A stretch of 64,000 nucleotides of DNA from an uncultured Methylophilaceae bacterium. Lineage in GTDB: Bacteria; Pseudomonadota; Gammaproteobacteria; Burkholderiales; Methylophilaceae. Made by a program: the position numbers and the translations under genes. The DNA is taken from assembly GCA_903834185.1 (NCBI GenBank), contig CAILHX010000018.1:1-64000 (forward strand), in the 5' to 3' direction. Position 1 is the first letter of the stretch. Every line of letters starts with the position of its first letter. The notes below the pieces were generated by a model. That model had not been told where the DNA came from. It worked only from the letters and a program-made list of their open reading frames with translations, and searched no databases. Of the stretch, positions 28,148 to 37,873 are shown piece after piece.

Positions 28148-28441
28148 ATGCCAAGCATACAAGTGAAAAAACTGAATGAAACCACATTCGAAGTCTTGGT
28201 GCAGGATCGCACACCTACCACTCACATCGTGACTGTAACGCCGGACTATATGGCGAAAATGTGTGAAGGTCGGTTCAGCGTTGAGCAACTGATTATCAAC
28301 TCGTTTGAATTCTTGTTACAGCGAGAATCCAATACCAGTATCCTGAGAAGTTTTGATTTACCGGTGATCGCGCGTTATTTTCCGGAATATGAACGTGAAA
28401 TGCTCAAAACAGCTTCTCTAACCAAAGTCGGACCGCGATAG
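28148..28441 (+). CDS. Conserved small protein of unknown function
   Basis: 97 residues from the ATG at 28148 (a TTG one codon upstream is less likely); AAAGG lies 13 bases before the ATG. The N-terminal half is beta-rich, and the C-terminal half has an [19 protein letters not shown] helix followed by a [14 protein letters not shown] motif that I recall from many proteobacterial hypotheticals. Its last 67 bases overlap the 3' end of pyrD on the other strand. Function unknown. Confidence 0.72.
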   Translation: MPSIQVKKLNETTFEVLVQDRTPTTHIVTVTPDYMAKMCEGRFSVEQLIINSFEFLLQRESNTSILRSFDLPVIARYFPEYEREMLKTASLTKVGPR

Positions 28442-29406
28442 ATAAGTCCGCTATACAACTGCACCAGACTTGCTCCAGCATTCATTTTTTCCAGCGCATC
28501 CTGCCCGCTTAAGATACCGCCAACCCCTATGATAGGGATAGCATTGCCAAGCAAAGGTGATAACTGCTGTACCACGTGAGTCGATCTTTCGCGCACAGGC
28601 GCCCCCGAAAGCCCGCCGGCTTCGTCCGCATAAGGCAGTCCTTCAACTCCTGTTCTGGATAACGTAGTGTTGGTGGCGATCACGCCATCTACCTGATGCT
28701 TTAATAGCAGTTCTGCGATCTCCGTGATTTGTTCTGCTTCCAGGTCGGGAGCAATTTTCAGGACGATCGGTGTGTATTTGCCGTGTTTATCAGCCAGAAT
28801 TTTTTGCTCTTGTTTAAGCGTAGACAGTAAATCATCTAACGCTGATTTTTCCTGCAACTGTCTCAAGTTCTTGGTATTCGGCGAGGAGATATTGACGGTA
28901 ATGTAGCTGGCGTACGCATAAACTTTACGTAAACAGATTAGGTAATCGTCAGCAGCCTTTTCCAGTGGGGTATCGAAATTCTTGCCTATATTGATTCCCA
29001 GGATACCTTTGAATTTTGCCCGCTGTACATTGTGTATGAGCGCATCTACCCCGTCGTTGTTGAATCCCATGCGGTTGATAATGCCTTGTGCCTGAGGTAG
29101 CCGAAATAGACGAGGTTCAGGATTTCCAGGCTGAGGTCGAGGCGTGATCGTACCAATTTCAATGAAACCGAAACCCATGGACGCCAGCGCGTCTATATAT
29201 GCACCGTTCTTATCAAGTCCGGCAGCCAATCCAACCGGGTTAGGGAATTGCAAACCCATAACCTGCCGGGGAGAAAATGGTGGTGGAGCGAACAGCAAGC
29301 CATTCAAACCGGTTTTTTGAAGTAGATGCAGAGAAGATAAAGAAGCGTGATGCGCAAGTTCCGCATTCAGTTGAAAAAGCAGCGGACGTAGTAGATTGTA
29401 AATCAT
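28375..29406 (-). CDS. pyrD: Dihydroorotate dehydrogenase (quinone), class 2
   Basis: 343 residues. An N-terminal helical extension (about 1-40) for membrane and quinone contact marks class 2. The catalytic Ser lies in [14 protein letters not shown]-binding motifs are [11 protein letters not shown] and [16 protein letters not shown]. It oxidises dihydroorotate to orotate in pyrimidine synthesis. Its 3' end overlaps a small convergent gene by 67 bases. Confidence 0.96.
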   Translation of the reverse strand: MIYNLLRPLLFQLNAELAHHASLSSLHLLQKTGLNGLLFAPPPFSPRQVMGLQFPNPVGLAAGLDKNGAYIDALASMGFGFIEIGTITPRPQPGNPEPRLFRLPQAQGIINRMGFNNDGVDALIHNVQRAKFKGILGINIGKNFDTPLEKAADDYLICLRKVYAYASYITVNISSPNTKNLRQLQEKSALDDLLSTLKQEQKILADKHGKYTPIVLKIAPDLEAEQITEIAELLLKHQVDGVIATNTTLSRTGVEGLPYADEAGGLSGAPVRERSTHVVQQLSPLLGNAIPIIGVGGILSGQDALEKMNAGASLVQLYSGLIYRGPTLVREAVLSISRSYSGK

Positions 29407-29484
29407 GGCTAATTTTAACGGTTTTAAAGACAGGCTGATACAATCTCCTGAATTTATAAAGATACCCTATCAAAGCTATCTGTC

Positions 29485-30309
29485 ATGGACTTTCACATCA
29501 ACTATTTTGTCGAAATTAGTGCGCTGTTTGGGCTGCTGGTCGGCAGTTTCCTGAATGTCGTGATTCATAGACTCCCCATCATCATGGAGAGCGAATGGCA
29601 GGAAGAAGCTCAAGGCAAGGCAAGCCAGAGTAGCAACACATACAATTTGCTGACGCCGCGATCATGTTGCCCGGCTTGCGGCCATCAGCTAACGGCATGG
29701 GAAAATATTCCTATGTTCAGCTATATCTACCTGGCTGGTAAATGTAGCGCCTGTAAAGTACCTATAAGCTTGCGTTACCCTGTTGTTGAGGCATTGATGG
29801 CCATACTAGCGGCAGAGATCGCCTCCAGATTCGGGCTTGGTTTACCTGCGTTTGCTGCTTTTTTTCTAGTAGCAGGTTTGATTGCACTGACGTTCATAGA
29901 CCTTGATACTCAATTGCTGCCTGACAGCATTACCCTGCCATTGTTATGGGCAGGATTGTTATTTAACGCGGTAAACGGATTTGCCGATTTGAAATCTGCA
30001 GTGATAGGCGCAGTAGCGAGTTACTTTATTCCTTATATTGTGGCAAAGATATTCAGTTTGATCACAGGCAGAGAAGGAATGGGTTATGGCGATTTCAAGT
30101 TGATGGCAGTCATCGGAGCGTGGTTTGGCTGGCAGGCTTTACCGGCGATGCTGGTGATCTCCGGTGTTTCTGCTTCTGTCGTTGGTTTGGGCATGATTCT
30201 GTTCGGAAAAAAGGATATTTTGAGCAAGATCCCATTTGGGCCTTATCTCGCACTAAGTGCCATGTGCCTGCTATTTTTCAGGCCACAACTCACCATGCTT
30301 TATTTATGA
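29485..30309 (+). CDS. pilD: Type IV prepilin peptidase / N-methyltransferase PilD
   Basis: 274 residues with about eight membrane helices. The cytoplasmic zinc loop has CPAC and CSAC pairs (about residues 64-93); the two catalytic aspartates are in FIDLDTQLLPD and GYGDFKLMAVIGAW. It cleaves and methylates prepilins, so it is the likely processor of the pilins at 0-1.4 kb. pilB and pilC, which usually precede it, are absent here; coaE follows with a gap of 25 bases. Confidence 0.96.
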   Translation: MDFHINYFVEISALFGLLVGSFLNVVIHRLPIIMESEWQEEAQGKASQSSNTYNLLTPRSCCPACGHQLTAWENIPMFSYIYLAGKCSACKVPISLRYPVVEALMAILAAEIASRFGLGLPAFAAFFLVAGLIALTFIDLDTQLLPDSITLPLLWAGLLFNAVNGFADLKSAVIGAVASYFIPYIVAKIFSLITGREGMGYGDFKLMAVIGAWFGWQALPAMLVISGVSASVVGLGMILFGKKDILSKIPFGPYLALSAMCLLFFRPQLTMLYL

Positions 30310-30334
30310 ATGTTTTACTTGTGAAGCTCTGTCT

Positions 30335-30934
30335 ATGAAATTAATCATAGGATTGACGGGCGGCATAGGCAGCGGCAAAAGCACGGCGGCCCACATGTTT
30401 GCCCAGCTGGGGGTGGACATCATTGATACTGATGTTATTGGGCATCAGTTGACTGCCGCTGGTGAGCCAGCGCTTACTTCCATCGAAAATCTTTTCGGAA
30501 AAGGCCTTATAACTGTCGATGGTAAGCTGGATCGTGTCAAGTTACGTGATCTGGTATTCAACGATGCCGTTGCCAGGAAAAAGCTGGAGGAGTTTTTGCA
30601 CCCGCTGATCCGTGAACAGGTACTCACCGCGTTAACACAATCCAATTCATCTCCTTACACAATTATCGTCGTTCCTTTGCTGTTTGAAACGAACGCATAT
30701 CAGCATATTATTCAACGCAGTTTAGTGATCGATTGCGCGGAGCAAATGCAGTTGCAACGCGCTTTAAGTCGAGGCAACATCAATGACATAACAGTACGCG
30801 CGGTGATGGCGGCACAATGCCCAAGACAACGGCGATTAGCTCAAGCTGATGATGTGATCGTTAACGATGGCGGATTTGAAGAATTAAAAGCAAAAGTGGT
30901 GGAAATGCATGAAAAATACTTATCACTTGCATAG
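30335..30934 (+). CDS. coaE: Dephospho-CoA kinase
   Basis: 199 residues from the ATG at 30335 (MKLIIGLTGGIGSGKS); the longer frame from 30257 overlaps pilD and is rejected. P-loop GGIGSGKST at 8-16, the substrate motif DTDVIGHQLT, and the lid Arg region are present. It makes the last step of coenzyme A synthesis. It sits in the conserved pilD-coaE-zapD-yacG order. Confidence 0.95.
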   Translation: MKLIIGLTGGIGSGKSTAAHMFAQLGVDIIDTDVIGHQLTAAGEPALTSIENLFGKGLITVDGKLDRVKLRDLVFNDAVARKKLEEFLHPLIREQVLTALTQSNSSPYTIIVVPLLFETNAYQHIIQRSLVIDCAEQMQLQRALSRGNINDITVRAVMAAQCPRQRRLAQADDVIVNDGGFEELKAKVVEMHEKYLSLA

Positions 30935-31036
30935 TTATCTAATTCTCCCCATAATCCACACGAAATAAAGCGCTTAACATAATAAGATGTTTAACTTAGG
31001 CGTTATCTTAGCGATATAGAGTTTAAAAGGTTTTTC

Positions 31037-31795
31037 GTGCCAACTTACGACTATCCTTGCAATGAGCGTATCCGCATTATGTTGCGGCTGGAGGATTTGT
31101 TCGCCAAAATGCGCTTCTTTACTACTGGCGAGCATGAGTTTCATCACCACACTGCATTGCTCACCATGTTTCAGGTGCTGGAACTAATAGACCGATCCGA
31201 TCTTAAATCCGACCTGTTGCAGGAACTTGATCGGCAAAAGCAGATGATGGAAAGTCTGCGTGGCAACCCGGTGATTGCCGAAGATACACTCAAAGCCTTG
31301 CTCCAGGACATTTCCCAAGCACTCATAGGGCTGCGTGGTATGACCGGTCGTATCGGTCAACCGTTGCGGGATAACGAATGGTTGATGGCAGTCAAGCAGC
31401 GCGCGGTGATTCCTGGCGGTGCTTGCGAATTCGACGTACCTTCCTATCATTTCTGGCTAGGTCTGCCAGCCGAATCTCGCCAAGCGGACCTGGAATTATG
31501 GATGGAACCGCTGCAAGCGCTGGAGATTGCATTGCGTGTCATTTTGCATATCCTGCGCGGTAGCGGCGCGCCCATGGTCTGTCAGGCAAGCCAAGGCGGA
31601 TATCAGCAAATGTTAAGTGGAGCCAAACCATCGCAGATGTTACGTGTCAGTTTGCCGGAAGATACCACCTGTTTCCCTGAAATCAGCGCCAACAAATACG
31701 CGATCAATATCCGCTTCAGCAGTTATGAAGGCGCACAAAAATCACGTGGTTGCGAGCTGGATTTTGAATTTCAACTGGCTTTATGTAATCTTTAA
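31037..31795 (+). CDS. zapD: Cell division protein ZapD
   Basis: 252 residues, start GTG at 31037. PCNERIRIMLRLEDLFAK at the N-terminus and an all-helical first half followed by a beta C-terminal domain match ZapD, which cross-links FtsZ filaments at the division ring. About 100 bases without a gene precede it; I see no clear promoter or terminator there. yacG follows 9 bases later. Confidence 0.93.
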   Translation: MPTYDYPCNERIRIMLRLEDLFAKMRFFTTGEHEFHHHTALLTMFQVLELIDRSDLKSDLLQELDRQKQMMESLRGNPVIAEDTLKALLQDISQALIGLRGMTGRIGQPLRDNEWLMAVKQRAVIPGGACEFDVPSYHFWLGLPAESRQADLELWMEPLQALEIALRVILHILRGSGAPMVCQASQGGYQQMLSGAKPSQMLRVSLPEDTTCFPEISANKYAINIRFSSYEGAQKSRGCELDFEFQLALCNL

Positions 31796-31804
31796 ACGCA
31801 AGTC

Positions 31805-31987
31805 ATGGCTTCTTCCCGTAAAGTTCTATGTCCAGGTTGCGGCAAATATTCTGAATATAGCCCCAGCAATCCCTGGCGGCCATTTTGCAGTGAGCGATGC
31901 AAAATGATCGATTTAGGTCAGTGGGCGAACGAAGGTTACCGTATTCCAGAAGCCCCGCAACCTTCGTTGGAAGACGAACATGATTAA
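31805..31987 (+). CDS. yacG: DNA gyrase inhibitor YacG
   Basis: 60 residues. A four-cysteine zinc finger (CPGC at about 9-12, CSERC at 28-32) is followed by the [14 protein letters not shown] motif conserved in YacG. It binds GyrB and blocks DNA binding. Its stop overlaps the next gene's start by 8 bases. Confidence 0.94.
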   Translation: MASSRKVLCPGCGKYSEYSPSNPWRPFCSERCKMIDLGQWANEGYRIPEAPQPSLEDEHD

Positions 31988-32405
31988 AAAAACTAGTCTA
32001 TTTGCTTTAATATTTTTCAGTATCACAGCTTTTGCCGATGTCACCGTCAGTCAAGCCTGGGTGCGCGAAACCAAGCCAGGTCAGGAAGTAGGCGCCGCCT
32101 ACATGACGCTGAAAAGCCCTGTCAATATGCAGCTTATCAAGGTGGAAAGCAAAATGGCGGGGACTGTAGAGATTCATGAGATGTCGATGAATAATGGCGT
32201 GATGAAAATGCGCATGCTGGATACGCTTGATCTACCCGCAAACAAAGCTGTTGAATTAGCCCCTGGCGGGTTTCATCTGATGTTGTTCGATATGAAAAAA
32301 CCGTTCACGACCGGAAATCAGGTTGATATGCTGTTAACTTTCAAGGACAAAAGCGGCAAGGTTTTTAAACAGAAAATCACAGTGCCGGTTAAAGCAGCGT
32401 CCTGA
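31980..32405 (+). CDS. Periplasmic copper chaperone PCu(A)C
   Basis: 141 residues. Signal peptide at about 1-19 (ending AFA). The copper site is of H(M)X10M..HXM type: [14 protein letters not shown] in the middle and GGFHLMLF later. The family delivers Cu(I) to the CuA site or to the cbb3 oxidase assembly, usually beside a Sco protein; none is adjacent. It overlaps yacG by 8 bases and ends 2 bases from the convergent Nudix gene. Confidence 0.93.
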   Translation: MIKKTSLFALIFFSITAFADVTVSQAWVRETKPGQEVGAAYMTLKSPVNMQLIKVESKMAGTVEIHEMSMNNGVMKMRMLDTLDLPANKAVELAPGGFHLMLFDMKKPFTTGNQVDMLLTFKDKSGKVFKQKITVPVKAAS

Positions 32406-32414
32406 CCTCAGGAC
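32399..32414. repeat. Perfect palindrome spanning two convergent stop codons
   Basis: GTCCTGA-CC-TCAGGAC. The stop of the copper chaperone (TGA at 32403-32405) and the stop of the Nudix gene (TCA on the plus strand, 32408-32410) sit symmetrically in the two arms. There is no U run, so it is a weak terminator at best. Confidence 0.6.
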
Positions 32415-33343
32415 CAAGCCCCTCGCAACATGGCGATCCCGTGCGCCCCATGCTCCCATGCGTTAACGATATCCCCCATGCCCATCCCGCCCAGCGCGTA
32501 GATCGGTAAAGGTTGATATTGAGCTAGCTCTGCAAATTTCTCCCAACCCAGCGCTGTTCCGTCCGGATGACTTGCGGTCGCTTTGACTGCCCCTAGCAAT
32601 CCGTAGTCCAGTCCCAGTGCTGCAGCATGTGCAATCTCTGCCGCGTTGTGACAGGAGGCACCGCACAATAAGCCATCAGGTTTTTTACTGGTGGACATCA
32701 GCAATGATGAGGGTAGATGCAAACCATCTGCGCCAACTTCTCTCGCCAACTCTTCATTACCATTGATGATGATTTTTGCACCGTAGGGTCGGGCTTCGGC
32801 GATCAACTTTGTTGCAAAGCGTTTTTGTTCAGCGAAGGAAAGTTGCTTTTCGCGTAGCTGAATCAGTTCCAATCCCTTCTCCAGAGCTTGCCGTAGCGCG
32901 CTGAAGAAAGCAGCTTCTCCCATTTCTGTCATGTTGGAGATAGCGTAGACCGGAGAAAGGCGCAATGCCTGCATCACCGGCAGGTTGGCCGGTAGCAACG
33001 GACTGACGGAAGTGTTAAAAGGGTCTTGCCAGGAAAGTTGCTGGCCTTCTTTGCCAAACGGTTCACCCTGCCATTTCCAAACGGTGAAGAAATGCAATCT
33101 GACCGTACGTTCAGGGTAACTGAATACACGCGTGATCCATGGGTAGAACACTTGGACAGCGATACCCAGCTCTTCCTGCAACTCCCGTTTTAGCGCTGCA
33201 CTTGCATTTTCGCCGGTTTCTATCTTGCCGCCAGGGAATTCCCACCACCCGGCCCAAGTCTTATCTGCCGGGCGTTGCGCCAGCAACACTGTGCCATCGC
33301 TACGCAGCATCACGGCAACTGCCGCATCTACGATTTCAGTCAT
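32408..33343 (-). CDS. Nudix hydrolase (MutT-like) fused to TenI/ThiE-like domain
   Basis: 311 residues from the ATG at 33343. Residues 1-130 hold the Nudix box GGKIETGENASAALKRELQEELGI, as in MutT, which hydrolyses 8-oxo-dGTP. Residues about 140-311 resemble thiamine-phosphate synthase/TenI (IQLREKQL, ADGLHLPSS, LGAVKATASHPDG, YALGGMG). The usual NDD metal-binding motif of ThiE reads NGN here, and the TKTR-type phosphate loop is altered, so thiamine-phosphate synthase activity is doubtful. The fusion is known in betaproteobacteria. It overlaps the upstream ATPase gene by 8 bases. Confidence 0.88.
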   Translation of the reverse strand: MTEIVDAAVAVMLRSDGTVLLAQRPADKTWAGWWEFPGGKIETGENASAALKRELQEELGIAVQVFYPWITRVFSYPERTVRLHFFTVWKWQGEPFGKEGQQLSWQDPFNTSVSPLLPANLPVMQALRLSPVYAISNMTEMGEAAFFSALRQALEKGLELIQLREKQLSFAEQKRFATKLIAEARPYGAKIIINGNEELAREVGADGLHLPSSLLMSTSKKPDGLLCGASCHNAAEIAHAAALGLDYGLLGAVKATASHPDGTALGWEKFAELAQYQPLPIYALGGMGMGDIVNAWEHGAHGIAMLRGAWS

Positions 33344-34199
33344 GGAGCTGGTGTTGTCCTGCCCAGTCACGGGCGAACTGCCACGCCACGCGACCGCTAC
33401 GCGAACCACGTCCTTGCGCCCACTGCAAGGCAGCACGGCGCATATTGGGAGTCAATCTGGCAATGCCGAAATGCTGTAGCCACGACTTCACGATAGTCAG
33501 GTACTCATCCTGATCGAACGGGTAAAACGAGCACCAGAGACCGAAGCGTTCCGATAAAGCAATTTTTTCTTCTATAGTCTCGCCAGGACGGATTTCGTCC
33601 TCGTGATAAGTCGTCTCCAGATTTTCAGCCATGAATTCCGGCATCAGATGGCGACGGTTGGAGGTGGCATAAATCAGCATGTTGTCCGACATACCGCAAA
33701 CAGAGCCATCCAGTGCAACCTTAAGTGCCTTGTAACCTGGATCATCAACATCAAACGATAGGTCATCGCAAAAAATGATGAAGCGTTCGGAACGGTCTGC
33801 CAATAGATCGGTGATCTCCGGCAAATCCACCAGATCCTGTTTTTCTACTTCCAGCAGACGTAAGCCCTGATTGGCAAAGCTGCTCAGCAACGCTTTAACC
33901 AGTGACGACTTCCCTGTTCCCCTGGCACCTGTAAGAAGCACGTTATTGGCTGGCACGCCTTGCAAAAACTGGCGCGTGTTGCGCTCAACCGTTTCAAGTT
34001 GATTGGAGATACCTTTCAGATCAGTGAGTCGCAGATATTGGGGGTGCGCGACTGCTTGCAAATAACCTCGGCCTTGCTGTTTGCGCCACCTCCATGCCAG
34101 GGCAGACCAGTCAGGCTCGTTTACAGCCTGCGGCAGCAGGCTTTCGATACGGTCAATCAATAGCTCGGCGCGTGCGATGAGATGATCGAAATCTGACAT
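33336..34199 (-). CDS. DUF815-family AAA ATPase
   Basis: 287 residues from the ATG at 34199, which shares one base with the argJ stop; the longer frame from 34256 would run into argJ. Walker A is TGARGTGKSSLVKAL (about 90-104), Walker B IIFCDDLSFD (about 140-150), and the region YATSNRRHLMPEF follows, all typical of DUF815 ATPases. Function is unknown; it is a usual neighbour of argJ and the MutT-type gene in betaproteobacteria. Confidence 0.88.
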   Translation of the reverse strand: MSDFDHLIARAELLIDRIESLLPQAVNEPDWSALAWRWRKQQGRGYLQAVAHPQYLRLTDLKGISNQLETVERNTRQFLQGVPANNVLLTGARGTGKSSLVKALLSSFANQGLRLLEVEKQDLVDLPEITDLLADRSERFIIFCDDLSFDVDDPGYKALKVALDGSVCGMSDNMLIYATSNRRHLMPEFMAENLETTYHEDEIRPGETIEEKIALSERFGLWCSFYPFDQDEYLTIVKSWLQHFGIARLTPNMRRAALQWAQGRGSRSGRVAWQFARDWAGQHQLHD

Positions 34200-35428
34200 C
34201 AGGAACGATAATCCGCATTGATCTTCACATAATCGTAGGAGAAATCGCAGGTCCATATCGTGGCTTCAGCTGCTCCGCGCCCCAATGTGATACGCACCAG
34301 TATCTCTGCCTGTTTCATTACCCGTTGCCCATCGCTTTCCTGATAGCTGCGCGCGCGACCACCATTCTCAGCGACCAGTACATCATCCAGATATAACTTC
34401 ATCTGGTTAACGTCCAGATCATCTATGCCGGCGTAGCCTACCGCAGCTAATATCCGACCCAGGTTGGGGTCAGAGGCAAAAAATGCGGTTTTAACCAAGG
34501 GCGAATGTGCCACAGCGTAGCCGACCTTGCGACATTCGGCTTCATTGTGACCGCCTTCGACCTGGATGGTGATGAATTTTGTTGCGCCCTCGCCATCCCG
34601 CACAATGGCTTGCGCCAGCAAGGCGGCAACCTCTGTGACGGCATCCCGCAAGGCAACATAACCTGTGCTCCTGCTATCGGTGATTTCTGCATTTCCGGCT
34701 TTAGCGGTTGCCATCAGAATCAGAGAGTCATTGGTAGAGGTGTCGCCATCCACTGTAATGCAGTTAAACGAGCGGTTCACTGCATGTGAGATCAGCTGTT
34801 CCAATGCCGGTTGCGCAATCGCGGCATCGGTCGCGATATAACCCAGCATGGTTGCCATATTGGGATGAATCATGCCGGAACCTTTTGCAATACCGGTGAT
34901 GGTGATGGTTTTGCCGTCTATTGATATTTGTCGGGATGCACCCTTGGCCACGATGTCGGTGGTCATGATGGTTTCCGCGGCTGCCGCCCAGTTATTCTCA
35001 ACCAGGTTATTGATACAAGCTGGCATGCCACCGATCACGCGGTCTATAGGCAATGGCTCCATGATCACGCCGGTGGAAAATGGCAGCACCTGATTGCTTG
35101 CAATGCCCAACAAGCTTGCCAGTTCTTCGCAACTGCGCAGGGCGTGTTGTAAACCTTCTTCTCCTGTCCCGGCGTTGGCATTGCCGGTATTCACCAGTAA
35201 TGCACGAATGTCAGCACCGGACTTCAAATGCTCGCGGCACACAAGTACCGGAGCCGCGCAAAAACGGTTCTGTGTGAACACACCTGCGACACGGCTATCG
35301 AGTGCTAGATGAATCACCAACAAATCCTTGCGGTTAGGTTTGCGTATATGTGCCTGGGCAAACCCCAGAGTAACGCCATTAACGGGCAATAAACTAGCAG
35401 GGTCGGGATTTTCTAAATGAACAGGCAT
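34199..35428 (-). CDS. argJ: Bifunctional glutamate N-acetyltransferase / amino-acid acetyltransferase
   Basis: 409 residues. The protein cleaves itself before the Thr of [13 protein letters not shown] (about residue 192), giving alpha and beta chains; [12 protein letters not shown] and GDTSTNDS are the conserved active-site blocks. It recycles acetyl groups in arginine synthesis by moving acetyl from N-acetylornithine to glutamate. It is the first gene of a three-gene minus-strand operon. Confidence 0.96.
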   Translation of the reverse strand: MPVHLENPDPASLLPVNGVTLGFAQAHIRKPNRKDLLVIHLALDSRVAGVFTQNRFCAAPVLVCREHLKSGADIRALLVNTGNANAGTGEEGLQHALRSCEELASLLGIASNQVLPFSTGVIMEPLPIDRVIGGMPACINNLVENNWAAAAETIMTTDIVAKGASRQISIDGKTITITGIAKGSGMIHPNMATMLGYIATDAAIAQPALEQLISHAVNRSFNCITVDGDTSTNDSLILMATAKAGNAEITDSRSTGYVALRDAVTEVAALLAQAIVRDGEGATKFITIQVEGGHNEAECRKVGYAVAHSPLVKTAFFASDPNLGRILAAVGYAGIDDLDVNQMKLYLDDVLVAENGGRARSYQESDGQRVMKQAEILVRITLGRGAAEATIWTCDFSYDYVKINADYRS

Positions 35429-35558
35429 AAGGATTCCGTTGAATAAATAAATAATAAAGCAGGATTTTACCTTGATGCAGACTTGCTTGAAATCTGAATT
35501 GTTGTTTGAACCTGCTTAAGCGTGGTAAAAAGCACTTAATAATTAACTGGAGTTTAGT

Positions 35559-36026
35559 GTGACCAATAACGATGTACTAAGAAGTCTGCGTTACGCCCTG
35601 GATCTGAGCGAGAATAAAATTGTAGAAATTTGCAAACTTGTGGAAGTGACGGTGGAAAAGACAGAAATTGCCAGCCTGCTCAGAAGGGAAGACGAAGAAG
35701 GCTATGTCGAATGCAATGACGAGATCATGACGGCTTTTCTGGATGGCTTGATCGTTTTCAAGCGCGGCAAGCTTGAAACACAATCTGTTCCAGACAAAAA
35801 CCCGCGTGCCAGACTGTCCAACAATACCAAACTCAAGAAAATTCGTGTGGCTTTTGAACTCAGGGAAGAAGACATGCACGACATTCTGGGGCTGGCGGAT
35901 TTCCAGATATCCAAACCTGAATTAAGTGCCTTGTTCAGAAAAAAGGGTCACAAAAACTATCGTGACTGCGGCGATCAGATACTGCGAAATTTTCTCAAAG
36001 GTTTGACGACAAGGCTACGCGGTTAG
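35559..36026 (+). CDS. DUF1456 (YehS-like) protein
   Basis: 155 residues, start GTG at 35559 with TGGAG 8 bases upstream. Two copies of a roughly 70-residue helical repeat are visible: VLRSLRYALDLSENKIVEI...FLDGLI and LKKIRVAFELREEDMHDIL...FLKGLT, which is the YehS pattern. Function is unknown. It lies 6 bases before fmt, in the place where def (peptide deformylase) usually stands. Confidence 0.9.
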   Translation: MTNNDVLRSLRYALDLSENKIVEICKLVEVTVEKTEIASLLRREDEEGYVECNDEIMTAFLDGLIVFKRGKLETQSVPDKNPRARLSNNTKLKKIRVAFELREEDMHDILGLADFQISKPELSALFRKKGHKNYRDCGDQILRNFLKGLTTRLRG

Positions 36027-36032
36027 AACCCC

Positions 36033-36950
36033 ATGAAACTTATTTTTGCTGGTACGCCAGAATTCGCCGTTCCTGCACTGGCTGCATTGATTGCCGCAGG
36101 GCACACGATTGAGTTGGTACTCACTCAGCCAGACAGGCCTGCCGGACGAGGCATGAAACTGAAATCCAGTCCGGTGAAGGAGCTGGCATTAGCGCATGGT
36201 CTTCCGGTTTTCCAACCTGAAACCCTTAAATCTGCGGACGTGCAGGCGCGCATTGCAGCCGCTGACGCGGATGTCATGGTGGTAGCAGCATACGGCCTGA
36301 TCATTCCGCAGGTGGTGCTGGACATGCCCAAAAACGGTTGCCTCAATATCCATGCCTCATTGCTACCGCGCTGGCGCGGTGCAGCGCCGATACAGCGTGC
36401 TTTGTTGGCAGGGGATTGCGAAACCGGTGTCACGATCATGCAGGTACTGCTTGCACTGGACGCGGGTGCGATGTTGAAAAAAGGGATCGTAGCGATCACT
36501 CCCCAGGATACGGCGCAGACATTGCACGATGCGCTGGCAGCTCAAGGCGGCAGCTTGATTGTGGAGACACTGGCACAATTGAGTTCGCTAAAGGCCGAGC
36601 CGCAGGATGAAAGATTGGTTACCTATGCGGAAAAATTGCAAAAAGCAGAAGCACCGATCAACTGGCAACGAAGCGCCATAGAATTATCGCGCCAGGTGCG
36701 CGCATTTAATCCGTTTCCTGTTGCGACCGCCACCATGAACGGAGAAATGTGGAAAATATGGTTTGCATCCGCCGCTCAATGGCGCGGAACGCCGGGAGAA
36801 ATCGCAGGCCTGGATAACGGCATTATCGTCTCCTGCGGGGAGGGCGCTCTGTGTATCACCGAACTGCAAAAACCGGGTGGTAAACGTTTAGGCTGGAAGG
36901 AGTTTCTGGCAGGAAACCCACTCAAAGCAGGCATGCGCTTTGATACTTGA
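36033..36950 (+). CDS. fmt: Methionyl-tRNA formyltransferase
   Basis: 305 residues. It formylates initiator Met-tRNA. The catalytic core has NIHASLLPRWRGAAPIQRALLAGD (Asn/His) and the Asp of ALDAGAMLKK, and the C-terminal OB-fold tRNA domain is complete. RBS is weak. def is not next to it; DUF1456 lies immediately upstream instead. Confidence 0.97.
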   Translation: MKLIFAGTPEFAVPALAALIAAGHTIELVLTQPDRPAGRGMKLKSSPVKELALAHGLPVFQPETLKSADVQARIAAADADVMVVAAYGLIIPQVVLDMPKNGCLNIHASLLPRWRGAAPIQRALLAGDCETGVTIMQVLLALDAGAMLKKGIVAITPQDTAQTLHDALAAQGGSLIVETLAQLSSLKAEPQDERLVTYAEKLQKAEAPINWQRSAIELSRQVRAFNPFPVATATMNGEMWKIWFASAAQWRGTPGEIAGLDNGIIVSCGEGALCITELQKPGGKRLGWKEFLAGNPLKAGMRFDT

Positions 36951-37009
36951 ATTTTTGCTGACTTCCACCATCTAAGCAATACCGTGACAACCCATGAAAG
37001 GTCGTTTTT

Positions 37010-37855
37010 ATGTTTGGTAATTGGTTGAAAACCTCTATTTTAATGGCAGGTATCGTCGCTTTATTCGGTGCGGTAGGCGCGGCACTGGGCGGCGCAGGAG
37101 GTATGTTGATCGCCTTGTTGCTGGCAGGTGTGATGAATGCCTACGCCTATTGGTTCTCGGACACGGCGGTACTGAAGATGTATAACGCACAGCAAGTGGA
37201 TGAAAATAGCTCACCCAGGTTCTACAATATGATTCGAGAACTATCGCAGAATGCCGGTTTGCCCATGCCCAAGGTCTACATCATTGATGAGGCCCAACCC
37301 AATGCCTTCGCTACCGGTCGCGACCCGGAACATGCCGCAGTAGCGGCCACCAGCGGTATCATCAGCATGCTCTCGGAACGTGAGTTGCGTGGTGTCATGG
37401 CGCATGAATTAACCCATGTTAAACATCGTGACACTTTGATCTCCACTATCTCCGCCACTATCGCCGGTGCTATTTCTTCCATTGCACAATTCGCCATGTT
37501 TTTTTCCGGTGGTAGCCGAGATAACGAGCGTAGCGTCAATCCGATAGTAGGTTTGCTGATCATGCTGTTTGCTCCGATTGCTGCAATGCTGATACAAATG
37601 GCGATTTCGCGTTCGCGTGAGTTTGAGGCGGACCGCGGTGGAGCGGAAATTTGCGGCGACCCGGAAGCGTTAGCCGCGGCTTTGAAAAAGATCCATAATT
37701 ATGCACATCAGATACCAATGGATGCTGCCGAACAGCATCCTGAAACAGCGCAAATGATGATCATCAATCCCTTGTCTGCCAATGGTCTCAGAGGTTTGTT
37801 CAGCACCCATCCACAAACCGAAGAGCGTGTGGCACGACTCCTGGCGATGGTATGA
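37010..37855 (+). CDS. htpX: Membrane protease HtpX
   Basis: 281 residues. Two N-terminal and two central transmembrane helices with the zinc site HELTH (in [14 protein letters not shown]) and the third ligand Glu in [13 protein letters not shown]. It degrades misfolded inner-membrane proteins. AGGTCG lies 7-12 bases upstream of the ATG. It stands between fmt and rsmB, as in many Nitrosomonadales. Confidence 0.96.
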   Translation: MFGNWLKTSILMAGIVALFGAVGAALGGAGGMLIALLLAGVMNAYAYWFSDTAVLKMYNAQQVDENSSPRFYNMIRELSQNAGLPMPKVYIIDEAQPNAFATGRDPEHAAVAATSGIISMLSERELRGVMAHELTHVKHRDTLISTISATIAGAISSIAQFAMFFSGGSRDNERSVNPIVGLLIMLFAPIAAMLIQMAISRSREFEADRGGAEICGDPEALAAALKKIHNYAHQIPMDAAEQHPETAQMMIINPLSANGLRGLFSTHPQTEERVARLLAMV

Positions 37856-37873
37856 ATAGCCAGTGAATAGCTT

